This document shows, piece by piece, positions 23,415 through 35,064 of a DNA stretch of 64,000 nucleotides. The notes below the pieces were generated by a model that did no database searches, was not told the DNA's origin, and saw nothing but the letters and a program-made list of their open reading frames with translations. The translations under genes were made by a program, and so were the position numbers. The DNA comes from Ignelater luminosus (taxonomy: Eukaryota > Arthropoda > Insecta > Coleoptera > Elateridae). The DNA lies in NCBI GenBank assembly GCA_011009095.1, contig VTPC01089958.1, positions 181,204 to 245,203 of the forward strand, read 5' to 3'. Positions within the stretch are counted from its first letter, which is position 1. The number at the start of each line of letters is the position of its first letter.

Positions 23415-24880
23415 AGGTGTCAAGGTTTGTATGAACTATATCCAATTTTTTTGATCTTTTTCCATTTCTTTAGCTGAGTTCCACCTTTCTCCTTTCTCTT
23501 CCAAGACGTTTCCTACTGTGGTATTCCATGTTTTCTGGTCCACCCTCTTCTGCTTTTCCCTACTGGTCTAGTTTCCCATATTTTCTTCACCTGTCTATCT
23601 TGGGATATTCTCTATAGATGTCCGAACCACAATAGTTTCTTCTTTTCCAACATAGCTTTGATTGGTTTAATTTATAGTTACCCTACCGCCTGTAATCTAC
23701 CTGTTGTCTTTTGGTTTGTGTCTAATTTCTTCCTCCGTATTTCAGTGCAGGTACATAGAGTGTCTTATATATCGAAATGTTTGTTTTCTTCTATGAATTC
23801 TTTGTGATCTAGAAATTTCTTCTTTTGTAGTGACCAATACACTCGGTTTGCCGTTTGTATTTTAGCATTTAGTTGATTTTCAACATCTTCCTTGTCATTT
23901 ATTATGCCCCTTGAGTATTTGTAGTATTTTACCTGGTCTATAGGTCTATAGCTGTGACTGTTGCTGCTTCTCTTGTTACCTATTACCATAACCCTTGTTT
24001 TTTCTGTATTAATAATTAAGTTCTACTTTTCTAGTACTTGTATTCAGATTCCTAAGTCTTTCTCTAGATTCTTTCTAGAATTTGCAAAGACGACAATATC
24101 ATCTGCAGACGGGCAGCTTTCCTAGTGTATCAGTTGTATCCTACTATAAATGTTTCCAGTTTAGATTGGAATTCTTCTGTATGTAGAAGGTAAGGACGCT
24201 CCCTGACGCACTCCTTCCATTACTTTAAATGTTTCCGGCAGACAGTCTACTATATGTTCTGACTTGATTTCTCATATCTCTACATACACCTTGGATCCCC
24301 TCTATTAATTTCTTACTAGCATTTTTGTTTTCTAAATTCTCCTATCAAATGCTTTTGTTCGGTCTATATAGCACACGTATATATTGTTTCCCTTGCCCAT
24401 TTTCTTCTCTATGGTCTGTTATACAGTAAAGATGTGGTCGTGTGTACTGTGCCCAGATCTGAATCTGCTTTGAACTTTTGCTAGTTTATTTTTTATTATT
24501 CTTTCGTATACTTTAAATGTTCTACAGAGTAAGGTGATGCTTCAATAGTTTGCCCAACATTAAAATCTCATTTTTTATATACAGTGAGATTTCAAATGAT
24601 TGAGGATTGCAATCACACTGTATAGGTACTATAATTTCTATTTTCTATTTATTTGGTATATTTTTTTGCTCTCGGCGTATTTGAGTTCTTCGTCTTCTTT
24701 TTGTTCCATATACTCTATCATTTCTGGGCCCACTTCGTCTGCTGTTGGGGCTCTTGCAGTTTTCATTTTCCTCATTGCATCTTTATATATATTCTCTTTC
24801 ACTGATGCTGTCCTTATGTCTTTGTTAGCACTTGGTACTTATACTTTATTTTATGTTTAATAGGTTTTTCCATCTATTAA
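23415..24880 (-). mobile_element. LINE relic, reverse transcriptase and C-terminal domain
   Basis: Minus strand: MKTARAPTADEVGPEMIEYM at about 24775-24700 (RT N-terminal block), NIYVCYIDRTKAFD-like part at about 24370, then ADDIVVFANSRKNL (about 24100), LIINTEKTRVMVIGNKR (about 24010), and the 23989-23765 frame ending the palm/thumb. The C-terminal end at 23760-23430 contains the conserved tail of this LINE type, including KIWE/GRPRK-like residues (GKLDQ*GKAEEGGPENMEYH). Several stops; no endonuclease part remains. It lies just downstream (minus sense) of a piggyBac relic. Confidence 0.85.
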
Positions 24881-24934
24881 CTATTTTTTTTCCTCTAATA
24901 ATACTTCACAATTTTTGCTTATATCTATTGTAGT

Positions 24935-25335
24935 ACCTAATAGTTCCTAAATACAATATCCATTCTTTGAAAGGTATACTACTACTAAAGAGACACGTAT
25001 ACAGTAATTATCGAAATAGTTTGTGATTCTTGAACCTTGGAATATCCCTACTCAATCGAGCCGTCTAAGGTCAGGTTCATTCATTAGTCTATCTGCAGGA
25101 TTGTTTTTTGTCCTGTGTACACTTCAAATTTGTAAGCATAGTCTGATATGTCGCACTAGAAAAACAACTTACATCCCCATTTATGGGGCTTATTCTGGAC
25201 GTATTGTTTCAGATGGTGTCGAACCTTTGTGGCACATATCTCTTCGTCTATAGCTAAACTTTATTCCATAAGTACAGTTATAAACCAATTCCAGAGAATA
25301 ATTTATCGAAACCTGGTTCGCCTGAAACCTTTTGC
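24935..25335 (-). mobile_element. Second piggyBac-type transposase relic (PGBD4-like)
   Basis: Minus strand from about 25330: GEPGFDKLFSGIGL, then SIDEEICATKVRHHLKQYV (first catalytic Asp in SIDE), QNKPHKWGCKLFF, DYAYKFEVYTGQ, NEPDL and, near 24990, ITNYFDNYCIRVSL, equivalent to the second Asp motif YFDNFYTS. Only the first half of the DDE domain is left, with stops and shifts. A different lineage from the copy at 11.2-12.3 kb. Confidence 0.88.
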
Positions 25336-25384
25336 CTATATTGTTATTGAAACGGGGCAAGTTTTTGATTTGACGTTTAAGGGT

Positions 25385-25715
25385 TAAGAAGGTTACTGAA
25401 GGGCAAAGCTGCCCCATGTAGAAAGCAATGAAAAGAAGTAGGTAAAATGGCACCACAGAATCTGAGCTTTACATAATCCTAACCTGCAAGGTGTAAAGAC
25501 TTAAGACAGTTAATGGAAGGCAAAGCCTGAGCTTGGGCGTATCCCAAACCGTATTAGCTCTTTCAAGAGGATTAATGGATGACGAAGTCGGACCTTGGAC
25601 TACGAAAATGACCCAAGCCTTGTTGGTATTTATCTGTCTTAAGAAGATTAATCGAGGGCAAATCCAACCTTTGGACCACTGAAGATGATTTGTATTTAGC
25701 TTTCTTACGAACATT
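25385..25715 (+). repeat. Degenerate tandem repeat array 2
   Basis: Four imperfect units beginning at about 25393, 25511, 25572 and 25649. Cores: TTACTGAAGGGCAAAGCTGC, TTAATGGAAGGCAAAGCCTG, TTAATGGATGACGAAGTCGG, TTAATCGAGGGCAAATCCAA, three of them followed by a CTTGG or TTTGG block and preceded by AAGAnG. Same core as array 1, 2.5 kb away. It touches the gag-like relic at 25720. Confidence 0.65.
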
Positions 25716-25719
25716 CTGT

Positions 25720-26178
25720 TTTACAATATCAAAAACTTTTACTAGAGTATCTGACAGTATTTTAACTTTCTTTATCCAAAAGCACTTTATTTTCTCAATT
25801 CCATTTGGTCCTCTTTACATTTACTGGTGGTGGCTGTAGGGGCTTTTGTTGAACTGTTTTTATTTCTTTTATTTTGTTTCTGGTGTAATATTTATCTTCT
25901 TGCGTTTACTCCTCCTGCTTTGGGCCAAAAGTCTGAATTTCTAGTTCTCTTGTTTAAGTGTGTCCAATTCTCGTTTTAATTGGACAACCTGAGTTTACAT
26001 ATCTTCTGTAGCTGCTTGTTTTCTTAACCATAATAATTAACATTAGTTGCCTGATTTTGGACGCCACTAGCATCCGCTTAGATGTGAAACGGGTTTTTGA
26101 TCTTCCGGCTGAACCATTTGCACTATCGGTTTACCATTTATATTATTAAAATTGTTATCACCAAAGAAATTCATTTTA
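25720..26178 (-). mobile_element. LINE gag/ORF1-like relic, N-terminal half
   Basis: Minus strand from ATG at about 26175: MNFFGDNNFNNINGKPIVQM, VQPEDQKP, then, across shifts, VQNQATNVNYYG, ENKQLQKICKL and a leucine-heptad stretch VVQLKRELDTLKQEN (coiled coil), KFRLLAQ, then a Pro-rich part PLQPPPVNVKRTKWN. Coiled coil then basic/proline linker is the layout of the N-terminal half of insect LINE gag proteins. It points away from the C-terminal half at 26320-26770. Confidence 0.55.
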
Positions 26179-26319
26179 TTTTACTTTCAGCTTTTTTACT
26201 TTATATGTTTTTACTTTTATATTTTTATATTTTTCCGCGATAGCGTAAAGGACCGTAAATCAGATATCACTTGTGAAAGATGATATCCTAACAATGAAAT
26301 AAAAGAGAGCCTGGCGACC

Positions 26320-26770
26320 GTGTCTTTATTTGACAAAAGTTAGACGAATACTTAGAATGACTTGCGTAAAAAGCATAGAATATAAATCTACCATGCTAAA
26401 TAACAAGCAAATTAAAATTAATGCCTTAGATGCAATTAACTATGCAAAATTAACGTCAGAATTAAATTCCCACTATGCATGGCACACATATGGAGATAAA
26501 CAGCCGACCAATTAGAGTAGCAGTCAGAAGATTACACCCTTCATGTGACCTAGTACTCATAATTGATGAGTTAAAACAAAGAGTATATCAAGCAATGGAT
26601 GCTGAAAATGTATTAAAGAGAAAGGACAAAACCCCACTGTCCGTATTTTTGCTGACTTTTTAACGGACGGAGGACATTGAGAAAGTCTATAAAATAAGTC
26701 ACATTCAAGCCATGAAAGTTTCGATAGAAGCAGTAAGAAATATACCAAGAAAATTCATTTAACAATATGT
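26320..26770 (+). mobile_element. LINE gag/ORF1 relic, C-terminal half with PRE_C2HC-type domain
   Basis: Frame 26330-26515 reads KINALDAINYAKLTSELN, YAWHTYGDKQ; after a shift, 26475-26663 reads RPIRVAVRRLHPSCDLVLII, DELKQRVYQAMDAENVLKRK, DKTPLSVFLLTF, then RTEDIEKVYKISHIQAMKVS. This is the PRE_C2HC region that precedes the zinc knuckles of Jockey/I-type LINE gag proteins. The knuckles themselves are lost. No endonuclease or RT follows on this strand. Confidence 0.85.
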
Positions 26771-26789
26771 CTAACAAGGTTGCGTTACA

Positions 26790-28415
26790 GATAATTTGTT
26801 TTAAAGTGATATAAACTAAGGCGCTTCTTGTCTTAGGCCGGCTGCTTTAGAAGGTGGCCTTAAGCGTATTATAGGGGAATTACGTGCACACTTAAATATT
26901 TTAACCGCAATTCATAAAACAATTATTTCTAATTATAAATCATCATGAATCTTAAGAAAACTTTGAAAATATTCATAAGTATTAAATCACCAATAAGGAA
27001 AAAACAAAAAATATTGGAGAAAATCGAAGCTACTAAAAACCTAAGATTTTAGATTACGCAAATATAGAGGAACACCCGGAATCGATAACTGGAAAATCAT
27101 AAAAATTTACCTCGAGGTCCCTACTGGGATACAGATCTGTATGCAGAGGTAAGAATCACCTGAAAATACGGAAGCACATTCTAAAAAAAAATTAAATTAA
27201 AAATAAAAAAAATTAACAATATTATTTAACACTCAAAAGAATTGTCAATCAACATAATTAACAATTGGAAAATTATATTTACGTGAGTGTGATCGATAGA
27301 AATTTAGGAAAATTTTCTTAACGTGGCGAGTTGTACCCATATGTCGGATTAAGTAGATGGCTTCTCAAGTCCGTGAACGAATTGGAATTAAAAATTTTAC
27401 GGCAACCCCGGAAGCAGAGGTCGAAATGGAGGATTTTCTCGACGGACGGATCTTTTACTTTCTGGACCGTTCAACCATAATTTCTCCGTAGTTCTACTCT
27501 ACTTACGACCATACGCCTAGCTATGAGGTGATGATGAATCCGAATTAAATTCTACGGAGTTTTCGAGTATTAAATTTACAGAAGTCGTCCTTGACCCCCG
27601 CGTTGTCAAAAAGCTAAAAGACGAATAGAACCGCTTTTGGTATTAGCAAGGCAAATAAAACTTACCCTAATATGTAGGGCTTCGCATACACACAAAATCC
27701 ATCCGCAGAAAAAATTTAAAGCGCTGCCTAAAAAAAATCTCTGTTAGAAATCAATCTAAGAAACCAGTCAAACAAATTGGAGGATGATAGTAATCATCAT
27801 CAAACTCACCACCTAGTCCTCTATTTATTTCACACGTAAGGCACAAGAGAAAGAACTAGTCAAATCACGAAAAAATTTGTAATTCAAAACCATAAGTCTG
27901 CTATGATGACGTAACCCTATTCAAATTACTAACCAAATCCCAAGATTAAACACAATTCAACAGAAATTTTTTCGTTAACAGCTGTTGAAATTCCATAACC
28001 CTACAATGAAAAATAAACTCAACGTTGGAAATGATTATACTCTGCGTCCCGCTTGCTAAAACATATGAAAAGAGAAAAGTTCGTCAATCGTAAATTAAAT
28101 TCAAAAATTTAGAAAAACAGCAGAATTAATCAACCTCTCAGTGTGGACTCATCGCTACCAAAAAAATATCTCCAACTAGAAAAAACTATGTAAAAAACTT
28201 AAAAACACAGAAAACACAGATTAAATATTATAACACATGTAACAGAAGCAAAAAGTAAACGTTACAAGAGAAGGAAATTTTTAAACGTTGCCCAATCCTT
28301 TGATAAGGTTTGACACTAAAAATTAACAGATAAGCTGAAACACTACAGTGTAATTCTAACGTCCTATCCCCGCATTTATCGTGTGTGAAAGTTTGGGACC
28401 TAAAAAATTTCACGT
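26790..28415. other. No recognisable gene; possible decayed element
   Basis: The plus strand at 27360-28200 has long stretches of A-rich codons with scattered stops and could be an old transposon ORF, but no motif was read. The piece 27390-27600 is GC-richer (ggcaaccccggaagcagagg). Confidence 0.4.
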
Positions 28416-28420
28416 GATAT

Positions 28421-29768
28421 CGAATTGTACTGTTTCGCTCTCTAAAGACAGTTAAAGACAGTCAACATCTACCTTCAATCTAAAAATGTATGTGAATGTC
28501 GTCCGTCCCTGGAAAAATTAAGTGAATTGAGTGTAATTGGTGTCATAAATTTGGATCTCTATTGGATAGTTCCAGTATTACAGTGAATAATTTTACTTCT
28601 TTCAAAATTGTATCTTGTGATGAAGCTAACATTGGCGCATCAAGCTCGTCGACTGCGAATATAGTTGTTTGTTAACGTACCTGTATTTCATCGTCTTGTC
28701 ACCAGTTGCTTTGGATAAAAGTAACCTAAGATTCACGTTACTGTAACATCGCTTCACTTTGATGAAAAACCTTGTGATATCCTTTCACGGTAGTGAAAAG
28801 TTTGACGCATCATTTCACAGTGGTGAAAAACTGTAATAATGTTTATTTAAGAAGAATCCGTTATATGTCATGTTTTCAAGTAGCTTTTCAGTTCTAAAAT
28901 GTTATTGATCTTTATTAGTTTGATGGTATACAGATAAAACAGAAAATTATTAATTTAATTCTTGTCTTGATAGTTTATCCATGCAAGGCTCTGTTAACGT
29001 AAATGCTTGTTGATTTATAACTTTGCGACATTTGTCTTTCTTAAAGATTTATTTAAACAATTATCTGGATCCAAAGCTAAATGCAATGCACCTGGAGATG
29101 ACGACTTCAGTAACACTATCGTTGTTATTTGTATTTTACATTTTATTTCATGTGTGCTGCCTTCACAAGTGACGGCAAAATTTCTTATATCCACGAATGT
29201 CTTATGATTTAGACTTTATCTTGCTTTCATATTGCGTTCTATGCAATGCGCCTGGCCGATAATTCGTGTATATTAAAGAATTTATTGTGGCCATGTTTAT
29301 CTCATGTTTACTTGTTTTACGTGTACTTTTATGTATTTACCTTTTTCATTATATCTGTTTATTGTACCAATTTAATAATATGTTAATAGATGTTATCAAC
29401 TTACCTTTTGGCTTTTCTTATGGTATTAGCATACACATAGATGGTTTCAGTGATCAGCTGTTCCGGAGCCAAGGGACGTTGACCTTCACCTACCTACATA
29501 ATATCAGCTTAATCCCTCAAGGGGAGTGTAAGTATCTTAAGAGAGTGCGGTACAATTTTGATTTCGTCTACTTGTGTAGCGATCTTGATAAACATCTCGC
29601 CTACTGACCTAGATACGGAGATCAGCTGCAGGGTCTCTCTTTCGAAATTAGGTCGCCGGCTTTCTACTACGGCTGACGCCTTCTCGATCCCGAAACCCAT
29701 AAAGATTCTCGTATCAATACTACCGTCTACTGCCGGCTCTAGGCCTTCCTCGCCCACGACCCGTCTTC
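28421..29768 (+). repeat. Approximately 1.35-kb dispersed repeat, copy 1 (inverted partner at 43262-44645)
   Basis: Aligned by eye along its whole length with the reverse complement of 43262-44645: shared blocks include agtcaacatctaccttcaat near the start, gcgcatcaagctcgtcgact, ggatctctattggatag-like, gatcagctgttccggagcca at about 29452 and cctagatacggagatcagct at about 29608. Similarity starts near gtactg(t/c)ttcg and ends near cgaccc(g)t. Open frames 29266-29607 and 29558-29866 exist but the first is not held open in copy 2. Class unknown; a primer-binding-site-like stretch in copy 2 hints at an LTR element. Confidence 0.85.
28752..28828 (+). repeat. Three tandem small palindromes (TTCAC...GTGAA), copy 1
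   Basis: CTTCACTTTGATGAAA (28752-28767), TTTCACGGTAGTGAAA (28783-28798), TTTCACAGTGGTGAAA (28813-28828): three 16-nt inverted repeats with about 30-31 nt period. The same trio recurs in the other copy of the repeat (44236-44312) with loop and arm changes but the same spacing. Confidence 0.85.
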
Positions 29769-29869
29769 GACTGTCAAGAGCTAGCAGTACAGGTGGCATA
29801 CTGATTTTAAATATGGTTGCTCATATCGATGAATCATTAATCCCAGTTTTGTACGTAACATACTAGGAG

Positions 29870-32800
29870 ATAAGTTTTGATTACTTTTTTATTTTTTTTA
29901 TTATTTTTCAAATAATTACCAGAACTTGCTATGTAAGTTCTATGTGTAACTGCAGAAGCAGAATTTTAATTAGTTTGTTGTGTCTGTTAACAAAATGGTT
30001 TCCCACTCTGAAAATGTTTGTTCACCTGTTTGGTGCTCTGCGTTATTTAGAAAACATTGCATTGATTTTTTTATCTTCACACCTTTATATAAATTATTTT
30101 TAAATTATCTAGAAATTAATAGAAACGTTTTTATTTTTTGATTCTAGATTTCCAGAAAAAAAGAAAAAAAACAAAAAATGCAATTTCAAGATTGGCTTCA
30201 AACTGTTCTCACAGTTAAGAACAAAGTAAATAAATAAAAAAATATAAAAAGTAAAAAGTTACTAGAAAAATCTAAAAATAAAAGAATCAAAACTTGCGAT
30301 ACCCTATACCCAACTGTTGAAAGGCCTTCAGCGTTAATCCTTCGAATAAAGTTGTGTGCTTCCTACTAAGTTTCTTAACTGTGAATATATTTTCATTTCA
30401 CTACAAGAGCGTTAGTAATTTAGGGAAACCTATGGTGTGAATAAAATATAAAGGTGAAAAGCAAAACGATGTTATACCTCTTAATGTAGGAAAGAATGTG
30501 GGTTGCTCTTTAAGTCATTGAGGGAGGATCTAATTCGTGATTTATTTTTTTCTCCGTACATTCTAATGTAGAGCTAACTTTTAATAAATTACTACATATA
30601 AAAAAGTATCTCAAGGTGGAAAGTATTTTTATTAAAAATAAGCGACTAGACATTTCTAGCTATACTGAGATTTTATTTTCAAAAAAATGCTTCACTTTTT
30701 TTAGGTGTGCATAAAAGAAAAAAATTGTGTGTCCTAAAGCTTTCCCCTTAAAACTCTTTAGGGAAAAGCGTATCTTATTTGTGAAATGTTATTTTCCAGT
30801 TCATTTCTCCAACTTTAATAAATATTCAAGGCTATTTACGAGTAAATATTTCATGTTGATTTTCTGCCTTTAGTGGAGGTTAGTAGTCCCGAGTCGCAAT
30901 ACCCATACCCTAAAATAATTTATTAGAACGCTTGATCTTCTTTTTATCAGCTTTAAAAACCAAACATGGTTTGCTTTCACAAAGAAAAATAAATTAGAAT
31001 AATAATATGAAAGAATAAAATTTGGATACTTCAATATTTTATCAGCCTGAGGCCTGAAGCACATTTGATCTCTTTTGTTCTAAAATGGATTATAATGAAA
31101 TAGAAAAATGATGGATGATGTAAAGGTGTCGATCAAAAAGAACGATGATGAATAAAAAGTTGAAGCAATATATCTTAATCCTACTCTGTCTAAATTCATG
31201 ATTCCATAATGAGGAGCGCCACTTACATAAAAATGAAGTACCCTGCCATGTAAACTAATGTAAGAATATAAAAAAGTCGACAAGAGGAAAATGGTTTTTC
31301 TTTTTAATGCAAAAGGTTTCTCTTTCCTCATGTCACTATGTTATCTGGACCATATTGTTATTTAAGCTACTGCCGGGATTTACCATTTTAACATTAATAA
31401 ATATGTTTTAGAGCAAGGGCTTTAGCCGGATTGTAAAGATCATACACGTCCTTTGATCTTCCAGCATAATCTGTTTAGCATATTAAAGGGAAGGTTTTAT
31501 TATTATATTATACGTGGCAGCCGCAATCGCTCATACATATGATGAGGATTTATTGTGGTGTGTGAATATAGGATATGTAGTGCGTATAAATGTGGATTAT
31601 GCTTAATTAGTAATTATAAAATTAGAGAGTGTAGACGTACACAAAGAGAATGATATGTTAGGGTACAAATCATTTCTCATTGTTATCCCTGTATAAAAAA
31701 AGATGAAACGCCAAAAAGAAATTTTTATTCTTCGATAAAACTGTATTGATTTTTTCTTTATTGTCTGGTCATTATTATTTATGAATTGTTTGTTGCTGTG
31801 TGTTAGTAAAATTTTTATTGGACCATCTTTTCTATCACACCAATTAGATGGAGCTTCATATAGAAATTTCTCCAAGAAGAGTTGTCAAATTTTGTGGAAG
31901 ACGCACGAGAATGTTTAACTCAAAATGTAAATTACAATAAAAGAAAGGAAACATCTCTTGAAATTTGAATCTGTAAAATGTCTAGACGTAATGGGACACT
32001 CAGTATAATATAGTACAAAACGTTTTTAAATTAATTATACATTAACGCAACAATTAGTATGTTTGTTTATATTTAATTCAAATTTAAATTTTACAAATTC
32101 CATTATAATATAAAACGTAGGATGTTTTCCTAGGCGTACTAATAATAATAATAATTAAAGACTAATTATAAAAGAGGCAAATTTAAATGAGTCTGCGTTG
32201 CACAAAATAACTCGTTCACAAACAGAGATTTCAAAAAGGTTCCCATTAAATTAGATTTTTTTCCCCTTAGGAAATATAAATTTAAGAAAACGAAATTTAA
32301 TTTATTTCGTTAGGTAGCCATGCTGATGTTGTCCTTTTCACAAAAATTCCCTGATTAAACCCGAAAGAGACGTGTAGCGAAATATGCAAAACAGGTTATT
32401 AATACATTGCTACTGGAAAATATATACAGCAGCTAATTAGAATTTTAAAATTTTTTATTAGCAGATAGCAGTAAATATAAATGTTTTTCTTGCTTTTTTT
32501 CTTTTGATGTGGAATACGTAAGTAAGGAATATTAATTAAAATTTGTTATTTTGATTTAAAAGCTAATAAATCTCGACGTGTAAGTTCATCTGTTTGAAAA
32601 GAGGTAATCCTCATGAATTATTACTCCTATTTATAGCTACAATTCACTATCCAATAAAAGAGAAAACAACCTGCATACTAAACACCCCAATAAATAAATG
32701 CATTTGGGTTTGGATTAGCACCAGAGTAAATGATGTGTTAGGGGAAGAAACATTTGTATTTCTTTTCCACTCTACTGTGAAAAATTTGTTAAAACATACC

Positions 32801-33840
32801 ACATGTGTAGGTGAATAAAATACTGAAAGGAATGTGTTTGAAATACAAAACTGACTGGTTGAGTTTTATTAATGGTAATTGCCAAAGGCTAAAAAGGTAA
32901 ATTTTTTTTATGTCAAATATCAAAGTGAAAACGATGAGAATTGTAATTGCTTTGAATATGAACACATTTAAAGGCTGTCGGTAGTAAACAAGCCCAAAGC
33001 TGTAGGTGTCGACAAAACATTTTGAAATCTGCTCGATTTTTAACTTTGAGCTGTCGATTTCTTTGACAATTACTGTATATGAAATTAACCCTTCGCATAA
33101 TATGCAGAGAAACAACAGATAATCATAGGTTAACAAAAAAAATTGCTGACCGAACAATCTGGGTGTGTTTCCTGGTAGGAACAAAAACTTCTTTCACAAA
33201 AAAAAATTTTCTCAAATAGACATATCATTGAGCACTACTGATGATTTTATGGTAAATCCATCTTAAACTGAAAATTACCTCTCTGCTAATGTTGCTTGAA
33301 CCCATACAATGCGAGTGTGGCAAGGATATGGTGCTCGAAATGATGCTATAGAAAAGGAGACATCTTTGATCTACTGATAGCAGATGATGTCCTTTATGTT
33401 GTATATCTAGACGGCATGTTGAAATTTGTACAAACAAGTTGGTTTTTCAAGGCTCTTCTACTCTTCAAACAGAATTGTGATGAAATCTAATCAACCAGGC
33501 CCAAAAAATTTCATCCTTAAATCTTCTTGTGACTTTTAAGTAGTCGACGTTAATGAATGACCAACAGTCGACATTTGAAGATTACGCCTTGCTGCTGAAG
33601 TGAACAAAGTTTTCAATCAGCAAATACCTGCAAACAAATTGGCAGAGAAAATTGTAAGCGCATACCATACAAGGCTAAGTGTCTAATCTGTTAACCAGAA
33701 AAGTCGAATCTGCCCAATGTTTACCTTTTAAGCTGACTCCATTTGCTACATAGGCAATTTTTAAAAAACAAAAAATTTCAAATGTTTTTATTGACTAGAA
33801 AGCCTGAAAACCATTTGTATGCCGCAACACCTAGAGCAGC
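29870..33840. other. Long AT-rich stretch without recognisable genes
   Basis: Open frames such as 31603-31875 minus and 32789-33184 minus are rich in Phe, Leu and Ile only because of T-rich composition. A plus-strand part near 33480-33600 (MKSNQPGPKNFILKS) recalls the piggyBac motif K-P-x-G-x-K-x-F but is too short to call. Confidence 0.5.
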
Positions 33841-33844
33841 ATCT

Positions 33845-34250
33845 ATTTTATGAGTTTAAACTTTCCTTCTGCTTGTATCCAGCTTTCGAAGACACCGCCC
33901 GCGACAGTCATTGCATATCTAACCATATGTAGGCCTCTACAATCGGCCTTAAATGACATCGGCAACACGTGGGCACCTAACAACAGCCGAGCCGGGTGCA
34001 ACACCTGCTGCGAATTTCGGCGCGCCGTCATACATCTGCAGCTTCCTCCGCCAGTAATGCCGAATCCCAACTTCAACATTTACATCGACACTACGACCAC
34101 CAACCGAGACCCACGTACTTTACACCAACTACGCTTTTCAACTCCATTTTGCTCTATCTGGACATCACCTCTCCGTTTTGCTGCTCACAATGATTACTGC
34201 CACTACTGCTACTGTCACCTGGCCTAGTCCAAGGTAACAAAAACACGGCT
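33845..34250 (+). repeat. C-rich island, unclassified, probably transposon-derived
   Basis: Markedly richer in C and G than the flanks; open in plus frame 33850-34227 (125 codons, rich in Thr, Pro, Asn, Cys) and in minus frame 33843-34079. Neither frame shows a domain I know. It abuts the Tc1 relic. Confidence 0.35.
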
Positions 34251-34319
34251 CGTATCTACCTCGCAAATCCACCAAACCTATAACTTTCTGTCGAAAAGGT
34301 TCCACGGGTATCTAAAACG

Positions 34320-35060
34320 GTCAAACGCTGACAAGCAAGCAAAGTATGGGGGGAGCCGGTTTGTCATATAGAGAAATTAGTCGCCGGATATACAAAAACT
34401 GGATCGCTACATTGGGCTGCATGACCGCGAAAGCTCAAGAAGGTTAACAAGTAGCAAGTGCTTGGCATAGAACAATAGGTCGTAGACTTGTTTCTATGAT
34501 TTGGGATTCATTCTTATCGACTACACCTGGTGTAACGTAACGAGAGATTAAATTGGAACCGTAAATGGAATTTTGTGATGTTTAGTAATAATTTCCGGTT
34601 TTGTTCAAGCATGCTTTGCATGATACATGTGCAAAGGTCGAAATCTACCGCTTGGACTCTTAGAATTATGGTTTGGGGTAGCATTGATTACGGAAGTAGG
34701 TCACTTCTACTCTGAATTAGGGTTCTAGGTTCCAATATGTTTACGATATCTTGGAAATAGTTGGTATACTGTAGTCTCAAGAGCTGGAAAATGTTCTTTT
34801 TCAGATAATGCGTGGTTTCATATTGCTCATGCTATTAGAAAATATTACGAAGAATTCCAGGTGTCTAACTTCTGAGCCTGACTTTTCACCTGTCAAACAT
34901 GTCTGGAACATGTCAGAATAACGTACCCTGTCCTCCTGACTCTCTTAAGTCAATTTCGAAATGAGGTAAAGGAAGGCTGAGAAGGCTGATCATCTCATTA
35001 GAACAGTCTCATGCAAAGTTAGAAAATATGTTAGATCTTCGTTATCTGTGGTTCCTTAGT
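34320..35060 (+). mobile_element. Tc1-type transposase relic
   Basis: Scattered over shifting frames: LSYREISRRIYKNW (helix-turn-helix, about 34362), WHRTIGRRL, STAWTLRIMVWGSIDYGSRS (about 34648, the GVMVWG block), SDNAWFHIAHAIRKYYEEFQ (about 34803; DNARPH region with the catalytic Asp), and PDFSPVKHVWNMSE (about 34879, the SPDLSPIEHVWD block). A final LIRTVSCKVRKYV is like the Tc1 C-terminus. Many stops; terminal repeats not found. Confidence 0.85.
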
Positions 35061-35064
35061 TTTA

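Noticed and set aside
28752-28828. CRISPR-like spaced repeats
   Set aside because: Only three 16-nt palindromes in a eukaryotic repeat element; no array and no cas genes. Not CRISPR.
29509-29866. Overlapping 96- and 102-codon frames on opposite strands
   Set aside because: Lie in the dispersed repeat; copy 2 at 43.3 kb has insertions and deletions that break both, so no coding constraint is visible.
32789-33184. 131-codon minus-strand frame resembling a multi-pass membrane protein
   Set aside because: Hydrophobicity follows from T-rich DNA. No conserved motif or repeat partner.
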